Assembly: GCF_900312745.1 (NCBI RefSeq)
Contig: NZ_OMPD01000014.1
Span: forward strand, 1,116,001-1,180,000
Source of the DNA: Aquimarina sp. AU58
GTDB lineage: Bacteria; Bacteroidota; Bacteroidia; Flavobacteriales; Flavobacteriaceae
Reading direction: 5' to 3'
DNA length: 64,000 bases
A program made the position numbers and the translations under genes. Shown here in pieces: positions 45,292-54,342 of this stretch (position 1 is the first letter of the stretch; every line of letters begins with the position of its first letter). The notes beneath the pieces are model-generated. The model did not search any database, was not told where the DNA came from, and was given only the letters and a program-made list of their open reading frames with translations.

Positions 45292-46728
45292 ATGACAACA
45301 GGTATTAAATATATCATTGCACTGATTTTGCTCCCTTTTGCAAAACCTGTGCTGAGCCAGAGTAGCGTAGCTGAAACAGAACAAAATACAACTACTTCAT
45401 TAGCGCAAACACTTACTTTTGAAGAATATTTGGGTTATGTAAAAAAGCATCACCCACTAATGAAACAAGCCGAACTTACATTAAGTATAGGTGAGGCAAA
45501 TTTGTTAAAAGCACGTGGCGGATTTGATCCAAAAATCGAAGTAGATTATGATCGGAAGAAATTTAAAAATACTGAATATTACGATCAATTAAGTGCTACT
45601 TTTAAAATACCCACTTGGTACGGTATTGAGTTTAAAGCAAATTTTGAAGAAAATACAGGCGAATTTCTAAATCCAAATCGTACTGTTCCTGATGGAGGTC
45701 TATATAGTGCAGGTGTTTCATTTTCGCTGGCCCAAGGCTTTTTGATCAACGAACGCATGGCCTCGCTTAAAAAAGCACGTTTCTTTAAGGAGCAAACCAA
45801 AGCCGATAGAGATGTACTTGTTAATACACTATTGTTGGAAGCTAGTAAAGCTTACTTAGAGTGGTTAAAAGCTACTAATGAACAGCTTATTTATACAACT
45901 TTTCTAAAAAATGCGAATACACGTCTTATGGCCGTAGAGCGTAGTGTCGAAACAGGTGAAAAAGCAGCCATTGATATTACTGAAGCCAGAATTACATTAC
46001 AGAACAGACAACTTAATCTGGAAGCAGCTTCTTTAAAAAGAAAAAAGGCAGCTCTAATAGTTAGTAATTATTTGTGGCTAAATGATATACCAATGGAGGT
46101 TAAAGAGGATGTAGTACCGGTAGTACCAGAATTAAATACGTTAGAAGCTTCCCTCTTATTAGAAGGCATTACGAATACTTCGGGATTACTTAACAATCAC
46201 CCTAAATTATTGAGTCTTGATGCCAAAATTGAGGGACTTACCGTAGAACGTTCTTTAAAACTGAATAAATTACTGCCTAAAATAAATATTCAGTATAATT
46301 TCTTAACACCAAAAATTGATCAAATACACACGTTTAATACTACGAATTATAAAGCATTTGTGAATTTTAGTTTACCATTATTTTTGCGCAAAGCAAGAGG
46401 AGATTTACGATTGGCCAATTTAAAATTACAAGATGCCAATCTTGAGCGGGTATCGACAGCGATTACTCTTCAAAATAAAATAGATGCTGTTTATGCAGAG
46501 ATTAATTCACTTGCTAAGCAAAATCAATTAATAAGAAATATCGTCATAGATTATGAGGCGTTAGTTAAAGCAGAAGAACGCAAATTCTTTTTAGGAGAAA
46601 GCTCGTTATTTATCATAAACTCACGGGAACAAAAATTACTCGATATACAGCTAAAAGAAAATATTCTGCTTATTAAACGACTTATGACAACAGCTAGTTT
46701 ATATAACACTTTGGGATTATCTGTTTAA
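45292..46728 (+). CDS. TolC-family outer-membrane efflux protein
   Basis: A signal peptide (YIIALILLPFAKPVLSQ) leads to a typical outer membrane factor: an opening region LTFEEYLGYVKKHHPLMKQAELTLSIGEANL (quoted in part: EEYLGYVKKHHPLMKQAEL), long coiled-coil helices, and internal repeats around LLPKINIQYNF and LRKARGDLRLANLKLQ. The start codon follows directly after the HlyD stop (TAA-ATG), so translation is coupled. With the ABC and HlyD-like proteins it would form a tripartite export pathway across both membranes. Confidence 0.92.
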   Translation: MTTGIKYIIALILLPFAKPVLSQSSVAETEQNTTTSLAQTLTFEEYLGYVKKHHPLMKQAELTLSIGEANLLKARGGFDPKIEVDYDRKKFKNTEYYDQLSATFKIPTWYGIEFKANFEENTGEFLNPNRTVPDGGLYSAGVSFSLAQGFLINERMASLKKARFFKEQTKADRDVLVNTLLLEASKAYLEWLKATNEQLIYTTFLKNANTRLMAVERSVETGEKAAIDITEARITLQNRQLNLEAASLKRKKAALIVSNYLWLNDIPMEVKEDVVPVVPELNTLEASLLLEGITNTSGLLNNHPKLLSLDAKIEGLTVERSLKLNKLLPKINIQYNFLTPKIDQIHTFNTTNYKAFVNFSLPLFLRKARGDLRLANLKLQDANLERVSTAITLQNKIDAVYAEINSLAKQNQLIRNIVIDYEALVKAEERKFFLGESSLFIINSREQKLLDIQLKENILLIKRLMTTASLYNTLGLSV

Positions 46729-46803
46729 ATAAAAATTGTGAAAGCAATAACTTGTGGTTTCGTATATATAGAAGAGAATATTCATGAAATCAAATCGGTT
46801 ATT

Positions 46804-46833
46804 ATTTCTACGAGAAAATAGAAATGTTTTTTT
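46804..46833 (+). terminator. Probable terminator of the exporter operon
   Basis: ATTTCTA (46804-46810) and TAGAAAT (46819-46825) form a weak AT-rich 7-bp stem followed by G and seven Ts. The stem is poor but the T-tract and position, 75 bp after the TolC stop, fit termination. Confidence 0.4.
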
Positions 46834-46926
46834 GTTTTGTTAGATAAACTATTTGCCCTAAATATAACTTGGTGTAAGTCCTATTAAATTACAGATCTAT
46901 CCTATTCTTTGGATGATGACGAGAGC

Positions 46927-46934
46927 TATTTTTG
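46927..46934 (+). promoter_or_regulatory. Candidate -7 element of the methyltransferase gene
   Basis: TATTTTTG fits TAnnTTTG and lies 53 bp before the ATG at 46988. A TTTG at 46908-46911 is 15 bp upstream, slightly closer than the usual 17-23 bp. Confidence 0.4.
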
Positions 46935-46987
46935 TACATAAATAACGAGTAGTAATTTATGTATTAGTAAATGTAAACCGAATCGAT

Positions 46988-47608
46988 ATGAATCAGAAAT
47001 GGGATAATAGATATAAAATTCAAGAATTTGCTTATGGTAAAGAACCTAATGTGTTTTTTAAAGAATGGCTTCAAAAATTTGAACCAGGATCTATATTGAT
47101 GCCGGCAGACGGGGAGGGGCGTAACGGGGTATTTGCGGCGCAACTCGGGTGGAAAGTAACTTCATTCGACCTAAGTATAGAAGGGCAGTCAAAAGCAATA
47201 CAACTAGCAAAAGAGAATCATGTAACTCTTGATTATATTGTAGGAAATCTAGAACAACTTAAGTTTAAAAAAGAAACATTTGATATGATCGGACTTGTGT
47301 ATGCTCATTTTTCTGCCGAAAAGAAGTCAGTATTTCACAAGAAATTAAACGACTATCTCAAAGAAGGTGGCATTATTATTTTAGAAGCTTTTAGCAAAAA
47401 CCATATATCCCTTAGAAAGCTTAATCCTAAAGTTGGAGGTCCAAACGATATTGATATGCTGTACTCTAAAGAAGAAATAATGGCTGACTTCAAAAATTAT
47501 GAAATAGTAGTATTAGAGGAAGAAGAAATTCTATTAGATGAAGGTAAATATCATATAGGAAAAGGATCGGTGATTAGATTTGTAGCAAGAAAATTAGGGA
47601 GTAACTAA
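46988..47608 (+). CDS. Class I SAM-dependent methyltransferase (TehB-like)
   Basis: The 206-residue protein has the Rossmann-type SAM-binding motif I as MPADGEGRNGVFAAQLGWKV, followed by SFDLS for motif II (acidic ribose contact), YIVGNLEQLKF, and a FDMIGLVYAHF motif IV. It resembles TehB/UbiE-type small-molecule methyltransferases that open with WDNRYKIQEFAYGKEPN, a start typical of tellurite- or thiopurine-type enzymes. The substrate cannot be inferred. It stands alone between the exporter operon and the convergent three-gene cassette. Confidence 0.88.
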   Translation: MNQKWDNRYKIQEFAYGKEPNVFFKEWLQKFEPGSILMPADGEGRNGVFAAQLGWKVTSFDLSIEGQSKAIQLAKENHVTLDYIVGNLEQLKFKKETFDMIGLVYAHFSAEKKSVFHKKLNDYLKEGGIIILEAFSKNHISLRKLNPKVGGPNDIDMLYSKEEIMADFKNYEIVVLEEEEILLDEGKYHIGKGSVIRFVARKLGSN

Positions 47609-47665
47609 CTATTAATATTTGTGATTAGCCCCTTTGTTTTTAAAAACAGATGATGATGTTAAACC

Positions 47666-47923
47666 CTAAACAATATTTTCTAAAAGAGGCTCGGCCATGG
47701 CTGCTGATACATCTCTGGTATCAATAGTGATAATATGCCCGTGATATTTAAAATGATATCGAATATGAGTCAATGCACCTCTATAAAACCATGCAGTATT
47801 TCCTGTGTATTTAAATTTTGTATTTATGTTCTTCAGAATTGGTAAAGAAGATTTTTCTTTTGACCCTTTTTTAGGATTGAATGCTCTGGTTAGTTCTAAA
47901 CGTTTTTGTGAACAACACGACAT
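47666..47923 (-). CDS. Small Cys-containing protein of unknown function
   Basis: The 85-residue product begins MSCCSQKR, then has a basic linker, then a compact beta-type region (FKYTGNTAWFYRGAL, YHFKYHGHIITIDTRDVSA). I recall similar small proteins opening with a CC-x-KR motif and carrying YTG and VDxRD elements in other phyla, without known function; this is memory and not checked. It is the last gene of a minus-strand trio, 15 bp after the DUF1360-like gene. Plus-strand frames in this stretch are shadows. Confidence 0.6.
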   Translation of the reverse strand: MSCCSQKRLELTRAFNPKKGSKEKSSLPILKNINTKFKYTGNTAWFYRGALTHIRYHFKYHGHIITIDTRDVSAAMAEPLLENIV

Positions 47924-47938
47924 AATTTTCTTTTTTAA

Positions 47939-48217
47939 TTATTGTTTTGATGTAGCTTGTTCTAACAAACAAGCAAACCCTGATAATGCAAACCAAAGCA
48001 AGAGTATTTGGCTCCAATTCTCTCCTTTCCAAATTGCAAAAGGTAAGCTTACCCAAATGCTAAGGCAATAAAAACAATCTAATAAGGATCCGAAGAACCC
48101 TTGCCCTAACCATTTCCTGATTGTAATTATGATATCAAAGGGGCCGTCTTCGGCACTACACAAATGTGTAATTCTCCAGATGCAAAGCCCCTTTAGAATA
48201 AATATGAACCAATCCAT
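47939..48217 (-). CDS. DUF1360-like small membrane protein
   Basis: The 92-residue protein has the DUF1360 pattern: an N-terminal hydrophobic helix, [20 protein letters not shown], then [16 protein letters not shown] with paired cysteines, and a C-terminal helix ([20 protein letters not shown]). The family is of unknown role and is found in Firmicutes and phage- or spore-related settings among others. It starts 3 bp after the stop of the large protein gene, which argues for a shared function. Confidence 0.7.
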   Translation of the reverse strand: MDWFIFILKGLCIWRITHLCSAEDGPFDIIITIRKWLGQGFFGSLLDCFYCLSIWVSLPFAIWKGENWSQILLLWFALSGFACLLEQATSKQ

Positions 48218-48220
48218 TGG

Positions 48221-50524
48221 CTATGGAGTTGGTAAGTTTATACGTTCCATCAAAATACTTCTATGAGCTTGATACAAGCTACTAAGCCCACTATTATACC
48301 CATTAGTAATTCGTTTACGAGCAGTGAGATGAAAAGAAAGACGCGTAAAATATTCATTAGCTTTTATCCATCCTCCTTCTGTTAATGCTGGTTGTATTCC
48401 TGCATTGATTAACCCGACATCCGAAAATTCCTGAAGAGTTCCACTATATCCGACACAGGCATGAGGTTCGTTCCCCGATGCATTTCCCGAAGAAAATATA
48501 GTATCTCCAGAAACTGTATCAGATAGAGGAGGGTTAGGGGTATTAACTCGTAACCCAATCATCGGACCAGGGCATCTGCTCATCGTGAGAGCATAAGAAT
48601 CAACAAATCCATATGGATCATTCGCTCTAAAATTGAAATTGATCTCGGTGTTAAGTTCATAGTCTTCTAAGCGATACAATCCGCAACCTGCATTTACAAT
48701 TGAGGTATCAGCAAAAGTTAGAGCAGAAAGATTAAAGTTTAATGGTTTGTTATGTATATACAAAGCAATCATATCTGTAGCATTGGCTACCGGATTACCA
48801 TTACCGTCATAACCATCTACACGTACATAGAATGTTCCTGGTTTGGTTTCACCTTGTACCTTATCATAAATACTGGTTCTAAGCTGCATGTAGCGACCAA
48901 TTTTATCTGGCACCCAGTCAATATGATCAACATTCATTTCTCTCTGAATATTCTTGTAGGCGGGTACACTCACGGCAGGACCACCATCAACTTTTAGGAG
49001 TTGATTATAAAATGGACCCACATCATCACCGTTATAATTAGGTAAATTACGTTTAGAATAACGAGGGTGCTTGTAATTTTGACTAACAAATACCCAAGGA
49101 ATGGTTCCTGAACGTTTTATACGAATGGTATACCATTTAATTTTATTTTGTGTGGCTGTCTTACTCACATCATACATACAACCAGTCATATCTATAGTAC
49201 CTCCCCAAGCAGCACAATCTACTTTGAAACCTGCCAGGCTACTATTTACAGAAATTTTTCCATTTGGCTCTAGGTCATTGTTAAACCCATTACGATGCAA
49301 TTGAGAGGAGAAAAAAGAAGCTGTTGTATTTTGATTTCCACCTATAAAAACATTTCCTAAGCTGCCGATCAAATTTCCGTTAAAACATGCAGACGAAGGT
49401 TGTATTTGCGATTTTGGTAAACAAAGGTTTATTCGTTTTTTGTTTGGAATGTTATAATAAGGAGCACTTTCATATAAAATAGTATTAGGAGCAAGGCTAG
49501 TAACTTTTACAATTACATCTGGATACGCAACTACATTAATGTTTTCGCCTGGAGCTTGATCACTAGAATCTTCGATCCCAGGGAAACTCATATCGAATGA
49601 GAACCTGAAAATATAGTTTCCATTCATATCAGTAATAGTGTCTCCCAACAATCTTCTGTTCCCTTCTCCTGTATACGCATCTCCTGCAAGTTCTGCAGCT
49701 GTACGATCATATTCCTCAAAAGTTAATGTAATATTATTTGCTGGTTCTGTATTACATCTAAAATATAATCCCTCAATGGCTTTTACCAATTTTAGATCCT
49801 GTACTTTTGATCTATCAACCAGTGAAACTTCTCGTTTTCTAGTGTTGATAAGCTTGTAGTTTGTAGCAGCAAATTCAGAAGCTTTTTCTTTTGCTTCTTT
49901 CTTAGTTATCAAATCAGGATTCTCTAACCTTTGATATAGTAATTCTGTTTTTGGTTTCGTAGCCTCTCCTTTTAAATCGATTACCATAGGTTTAAAAGGA
50001 GCGGGGTCTGGTGGAAATGGACCTATATCTTCTGGGATTCTCTCCGGGTATATTTTTTCTATATACTTTTTGATTTTATTATTCTTTAGTGCCTCGAGTA
50101 AACCAACATAGGTGTCAATTACAAACGGCCCTCTCCAGCATGGGTTAAATAGACATCTTCCACTATACATAGAAACATGACCATAAATAAGAAAATCATT
50201 AATGTTTACTGGTGTAGAACATTCGAGCACCAAGTCGTTAAAATCAGAATCACCTCCGGCATCATTAGATAGGATTTCGAAAGAGTGATTGCCTCCGATA
50301 GTTTTTGGAAATTTAATTTTGGTATCAGACTGTTGATATCCTCCTCCTGGATCGTTTTGTATGGCAATTGCCCATTGATCACCTGTTACATTAACCGTAG
50401 TTCCTACAGTTCCCGAGTGAGTTCCGTTTCCGGTATCAGCTCCGATCACGATAAATCTTTGAGGATAAGAAGCAGATTTTGCTTTTACCTTAACATTCCA
50501 ATCCCCCTGCATTGAAATAATCAT
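48221..50524 (-). CDS. Large uncharacterised protein with DUF4114-like N-terminus
   Basis: I do not recognise the full 767-residue protein. The first 100 residues end in a SFEILSNDAGGDSDFNDLVL motif like those of calcium-binding DUF4114-type domains. The central part has a carboxypeptidase- or Ig-like segment (DTITDMNGNYIFRFSFD). The C-terminal part is beta-rich, with cysteines scattered at intervals (NPCW, RCNT, DCAAWGG). There is no signal peptide, so either a different export route or a cytoplasmic/particle role applies. An ATG four codons later (50512) is an equally possible start. It heads the trio with the DUF1360-like and Cys-rich genes. Confidence 0.72.
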   Translation of the reverse strand: MIISMQGDWNVKVKAKSASYPQRFIVIGADTGNGTHSGTVGTTVNVTGDQWAIAIQNDPGGGYQQSDTKIKFPKTIGGNHSFEILSNDAGGDSDFNDLVLECSTPVNINDFLIYGHVSMYSGRCLFNPCWRGPFVIDTYVGLLEALKNNKIKKYIEKIYPERIPEDIGPFPPDPAPFKPMVIDLKGEATKPKTELLYQRLENPDLITKKEAKEKASEFAATNYKLINTRKREVSLVDRSKVQDLKLVKAIEGLYFRCNTEPANNITLTFEEYDRTAAELAGDAYTGEGNRRLLGDTITDMNGNYIFRFSFDMSFPGIEDSSDQAPGENINVVAYPDVIVKVTSLAPNTILYESAPYYNIPNKKRINLCLPKSQIQPSSACFNGNLIGSLGNVFIGGNQNTTASFFSSQLHRNGFNNDLEPNGKISVNSSLAGFKVDCAAWGGTIDMTGCMYDVSKTATQNKIKWYTIRIKRSGTIPWVFVSQNYKHPRYSKRNLPNYNGDDVGPFYNQLLKVDGGPAVSVPAYKNIQREMNVDHIDWVPDKIGRYMQLRTSIYDKVQGETKPGTFYVRVDGYDGNGNPVANATDMIALYIHNKPLNFNLSALTFADTSIVNAGCGLYRLEDYELNTEINFNFRANDPYGFVDSYALTMSRCPGPMIGLRVNTPNPPLSDTVSGDTIFSSGNASGNEPHACVGYSGTLQEFSDVGLINAGIQPALTEGGWIKANEYFTRLSFHLTARKRITNGYNSGLSSLYQAHRSILMERINLPTP

Positions 50525-51153
50525 AATATACTTTTTTTAGTTAATATGGATTAATGAAGATTATAAAAATAAAATAGAAATCAACAAGTATCAAGGTGTG
50601 TAAAACCCTTAATACAAAGTGTTTAGACTGTGTTTTTTCAGTGTTAATACCCCGGGTTTGGTGAGTGGTAAAACGGTAAAAATTATGTATTGGGGTTTTT
50701 GTCGATATATTAAAAGTATATTATCTCATAAAAAGTATCATTAATATTTATTAGTAACTTTATATAGATTTATTGATCACTTTATTACCTTTGATTGTTT
50801 CTTGGGAAATAATTATTGTTATCAATACGATAAGTATAGTTTCCTGATACCTGTTTTAGAAAGAAAATGATGGATTCATAAAAAAATCTATAAAATGAAC
50901 AAGGCTAAAAATTCTATTTCCAATCGGTCTACCCATCTATTACTTAGTGTTGCTAATTACATTAATATAAAATCTCCTTTTTCATAATAATTTCAATTTG
51001 ATTACTAATTTATTACCTGCTACTTGAGTTTGAATTTTTTCATAACAATACTCATTTGGTATGATTATCCTTCTTCGAATGATTTTGTAAAGCATAGTAA
51101 AAGCAGAATTGTATTGAGAGTATATTTAAATCCGTATTAAACAGATCAACATT
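50525..51153. other. Gene-free region before kynA
   Basis: No convincing gene was found in these 629 bp. TACCTTTG at 50786-50793 fits a -7 element but is 360 bp before kynA. A 30-codon frame at 50894 (MNKAKNSISNR...) has no supporting feature. I see no repeat or RNA gene. Confidence 0.4.
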
Positions 51154-52098
51154 ATGAATAGAAAAGAATTATTAGAAGCTATAGATAAAAAATATAATGC
51201 AATGGGGCAAGATCCAGATGTACACCTGTCTGGTTTATTGCATGCCGAACCCATGAAATATTGGGATTTTATTCAGGTAGATGCCTTATTAGGATTACAA
51301 ACCCAACGAACACAATTGCCTGATGAGATGGTGTTTATCATGTATCATCAAATTAATGAATTATTGTTTAAAATGATTCTTTGGGAAATGAGTCAAATTT
51401 CTCATACCGAAAATATAGAACCTAAAAAATTCGAAATGCATCTTATGCGTGTGAGTAGATATTTCGATATGCTTTCGAATTCATTTGATATTATGGGCGA
51501 GGGGATGGAGATTGATCAATATATGAAGTTTAGAGATACGCTAACACCTGCAAGCGGATTTCAATCTGCACAATATCGTAAAATAGAGATTGCTTCTACA
51601 GAACTTATTAATCTAATCGATTTTAGATTCAGGAAAACTATAGATAGAAATACCCCTTATGAGTATGCTTTTGATAATATGTACTGGCAGGCAGCAGGAA
51701 CGGATCATAAAACTGGTAAGAAGAGTAAATTGATGATTAATTTTGAAACGAAGTATAAAAAAGAATTGATCGAATGGATGAAAGAGTATAATACGGTTAA
51801 TTTATGGACAAAGTTTAAAGAGCTTCCTGAAGAATATCAGAAAAATACCGAGTTGATTAATGCTATGCGCCATTATGATCATACGGTAAACATTAATTGG
51901 GTAATGCACCATTATGATGCCGCAGCAAAATATTTGGATCATGGAAAAGAAAATGTAGAAGCAACCGGAGGTAGTGATTGGCATAAGTATATGCATCCAA
52001 GATATCAAAGACGTATATTTTTTCCAGAATTATGGAACAAGGAAGAACTAGAAAATTGGGGAATTACCAATCTTAAAGGATATGAGAAAATTTCATAA
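51154..52098 (+). CDS. kynA: Tryptophan 2,3-dioxygenase
   Basis: This heme enzyme opens the indole ring of L-tryptophan to N-formylkynurenine, the first step of the kynurenine route. Family motifs are LLHAEPMKYWDFIQVDALLG near residue 28, QTQRTQLPDEMVFIMYHQIN with the heme-proximal region, SGFQSAQYRKIE, and near the end HYDHTVNINWVMHHYDAAA and TGGSDWHKYMHPRYQRRIFF. At 314 residues it is slightly longer than the usual bacterial enzyme (about 280) with a normal core. It stands alone; no other kyn gene is in the window. Confidence 0.95.
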   Translation: MNRKELLEAIDKKYNAMGQDPDVHLSGLLHAEPMKYWDFIQVDALLGLQTQRTQLPDEMVFIMYHQINELLFKMILWEMSQISHTENIEPKKFEMHLMRVSRYFDMLSNSFDIMGEGMEIDQYMKFRDTLTPASGFQSAQYRKIEIASTELINLIDFRFRKTIDRNTPYEYAFDNMYWQAAGTDHKTGKKSKLMINFETKYKKELIEWMKEYNTVNLWTKFKELPEEYQKNTELINAMRHYDHTVNINWVMHHYDAAAKYLDHGKENVEATGGSDWHKYMHPRYQRRIFFPELWNKEELENWGITNLKGYEKIS

Positions 52099-52154
52099 CC
52101 TCATTCTACCGATACTTAATTTTGATATAATGTTCAGTTCCTTAAAAACAGAGC

Positions 52155-52382
52155 TTAATTGGTATTAAGTTCTTGCAATTCCATTTCGGTAGCTTTTAAG
52201 AGTTTTTTTAATTTTCTTTTTGTAAATCTACAATTAGAGTTTGATATATCTTCTGTTGTACGATACATTAGGGATTCGCAATATTTAATTCGATTAGCAA
52301 TGGGGAGCTTTGAGATAACATTTTTATAAAGTTGATCTAAGTTCCTTAATGAGTCTGGGGGATTCCTCTTAAATGAAAACAT
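52155..52382 (-). CDS. Small basic protein of unknown function
   Basis: This 75-codon frame starts with ATG and encodes a helical, Lys/Arg-rich product (KRKLKKLLKATEMELQEL). No family can be named. It lies on the minus strand between kynA and the peptidase gene with no overlap, so it is a plausible but unproven gene. Confidence 0.4.
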   Translation of the reverse strand: MFSFKRNPPDSLRNLDQLYKNVISKLPIANRIKYCESLMYRTTEDISNSNCRFTKRKLKKLLKATEMELQELNTN

Positions 52383-52652
52383 TATTGGCTGTAATTTTAG
52401 TCGTGTTAGGGGGTGCTGATTTTAAAAATTAGACACTAACTGCTACACAGAATCAAATTTCATTCCCAAGTCTATGCTAAATAGTTAAATTTTTGATAAG
52501 AGTAAGTATATTGATGTTTGCCCGTATTTACTATAAAAATATAAGAAACTGGTAGTGTGTAAAATAGGGCTGATTATGTTAAATTGTTATTTTAATACCA
52601 TTTTTGCTTCTAAAACGTTATTTTTAATAACCTTAACCTACATTGTCCTTTT

Positions 52653-53519
52653 TTGAATCTTTATATAGTATCTTTATTATTGGTTGAAGAAGAACCTTCT
52701 AACACATTATTCCAAAATATACTTGGGGTGTTTGTTACCGTTGGGATTGTTTCGATATGTATATATTATGTTTTACGATATTTAGAATCAATTTATGTAA
52801 AGTATAAGAAAAAGCCCTATTTCATTCACCTTTATTTTACTCCGAAGAAATTGCCACCGCATTTGCAGGCATTCCTGGATGAGAATGATTTTTATACTAC
52901 TCTCGATAAAAAAAGAAAACGATTTTTTGCACATAGAACAGTTAGGTTTCTTGAAAACATTCGTTTTGTAGGTAGAGATGGGTTAGTTATCGATGATTTT
53001 ATGCGTATGCAAGTAACTATTATGGTTACGCAGCTTACTTTTGGGATGCGTCATTATCTATTAGAATATTTAAACACAATAGTTTTATACCCAACATCAT
53101 TCTATTCGATTTTAAACAAAACAGAAAATATAGGAGAGTTTAATCCTATATCTAAGGCATTAGCTTTGTCCTGGAAAGATTTTCAGAAAGGAAATTTACA
53201 CCTGGACAAAGGAAAAAGTTTGGGGGTTCATGAAATAACACATGCTATTCATTATAACTCTATAAAAAACAATAATATTAGTTGTGAAATTTTTTATGAT
53301 ACTTTTTTATTATTAGAAAAGTATCTGGGTGCTGAAGAAATAAGGAAAAAGATAGTAGATTCTAAGATATTGAGAGACTATGCATATACCGATAAATTCG
53401 AATTTATTGCAGTTCTGGTTGAAGTTTTTATGGAATCACCCAAAGAGTTAAAAAGACAATTTCCCGAGATATATTATTATGTAGTACAGATGTTTAATTT
53501 TAGATATTTTGAGGATTAA
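52653..53519 (+). CDS. MtfA-like zinc metallopeptidase (M90 family) with N-terminal membrane helix
   Basis: The zinc motif HEITH is at residues 193-197 (GVHEITHAIHYNS), followed by FEFIAVLVEVFMESP, which fits the MtfA third-ligand region. A membrane helix (ILGVFVTVGIVSICIYYVL, about 23-42) precedes the domain; E. coli MtfA lacks one. The upstream region has GMRHYLLEYLNTIVLYP, as in the family. MtfA-type peptidases in E. coli bind the repressor Mlc and have aminopeptidase activity. The start is uncertain: TTG at 52653 is the best in-frame choice, because the next ATG (MRMQV) falls within the domain. Confidence 0.78.
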   Translation: MNLYIVSLLLVEEEPSNTLFQNILGVFVTVGIVSICIYYVLRYLESIYVKYKKKPYFIHLYFTPKKLPPHLQAFLDENDFYTTLDKKRKRFFAHRTVRFLENIRFVGRDGLVIDDFMRMQVTIMVTQLTFGMRHYLLEYLNTIVLYPTSFYSILNKTENIGEFNPISKALALSWKDFQKGNLHLDKGKSLGVHEITHAIHYNSIKNNNISCEIFYDTFLLLEKYLGAEEIRKKIVDSKILRDYAYTDKFEFIAVLVEVFMESPKELKRQFPEIYYYVVQMFNFRYFED

Positions 53520-53589
53520 TTATGATGTCATTCTCAAGAAACAATTATATTTATAACCATAAATAATCTTAATTAGTATACATATATAT

Positions 53590-54291
53590 ATGGAAGAATT
53601 TCAGCAAATACTACCTGTTAGTTCACTTACCGATGAAAAAAGGGTTGCGTTTTATAAAAAGACCTATACCCATCTTGCTATGGCTGTTCTACTTTTTGTA
53701 ATCGTAGAATGGATATTTTTTCAAATAGAACCTATTGTAAATTTTGCATTTTCTATGACACAAGGATGGAGATGGCTTATTATGCTGGGCGGTTTTATGC
53801 TGGTGACAAATTATGCAGAGAAAATGGCATTAAAGAATCATAATATCAATCAACAATATTTAGGATTGTTATTATATGTCGTAGCAGAAGCTTTTATCTT
53901 TATTCCACTTATTGGGATTGCGATGATGATTGCAGAAAGCGGAGGTGCTAATATTCTTAACCAAGCTGCAATTTTGACTCTAGCATTATTTACAGGGCTT
54001 TCAGCTGTTGTTTTAATTACCAAAAAAGATTTTTCGTTTTTAAAATCGATACTGGCAATTGGATTTTTTATAGCAATAGGACTTATTGCAGCAGGTTTAC
54101 TATTCGGATTTAATCTTGGCCTTTGGTTTAGTGTGGGGATGGTAATTCTAGCTTCTGGGTCTATTCTATATCAAACCTCTAACATGGTACATAAATATTC
54201 TGAAGACCAGTACGTAGGAGCATCATTAGGATTATTTGCTTCGTTAATGCTATTGTTTTGGTACATATTAAGTATTCTCTCTAGAGATTAG
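53590..54291 (+). CDS. Bax inhibitor-1/YccA family membrane protein
   Basis: The 233-residue protein has seven hydrophobic helices and a conserved N-terminal cytoplasmic segment (DEKRVAFYKKTYTHLAMAVL) that matches the TMBIM/YccA pattern. Helices 5-6 include AAILTLALFTGLSAVVLITKKD and FSFLKSILAIGFFIAIGLI; the family motif near the end is ILYQTSNMVHKYSEDQYVGA. YccA inhibits FtsH in E. coli and a B. subtilis relative transports calcium; either role is possible here. It ends before a terminator shared with the convergent ypdA gene. Confidence 0.93.
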   Translation: MEEFQQILPVSSLTDEKRVAFYKKTYTHLAMAVLLFVIVEWIFFQIEPIVNFAFSMTQGWRWLIMLGGFMLVTNYAEKMALKNHNINQQYLGLLLYVVAEAFIFIPLIGIAMMIAESGGANILNQAAILTLALFTGLSAVVLITKKDFSFLKSILAIGFFIAIGLIAAGLLFGFNLGLWFSVGMVILASGSILYQTSNMVHKYSEDQYVGASLGLFASLMLLFWYILSILSRD

Positions 54292-54311
54292 ACGATAATT
54301 ACTATAAAATT

Positions 54312-54338
54312 AAAGCCAGACTAAGTCTGGCTTTTTTT
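54312..54338 (+). terminator. Terminator between the Bax inhibitor-1 and ypdA genes
   Basis: AAAGCCAGAC (54312-54321) pairs with GTCTGGCTTT (54325-54334), loop TAA, followed by Ts. It clearly serves the plus-strand gene and, with a weaker T-tract, may also act on the minus strand. Confidence 0.85.
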
Positions 54339-54342
54339 GTAG

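Noticed and set aside
47805..48071. Plus-strand frame of 88 codons and a shorter minus-strand frame (47871-48056) in the small-gene region
   Set aside because: Both overlap the DUF1360-like and Cys-rich genes, which are better supported by spacing and composition.
50894..50986. Frame of about 30 codons upstream of kynA
   Set aside because: It is short, has no recognisable feature, and no adjacent gene supports it.
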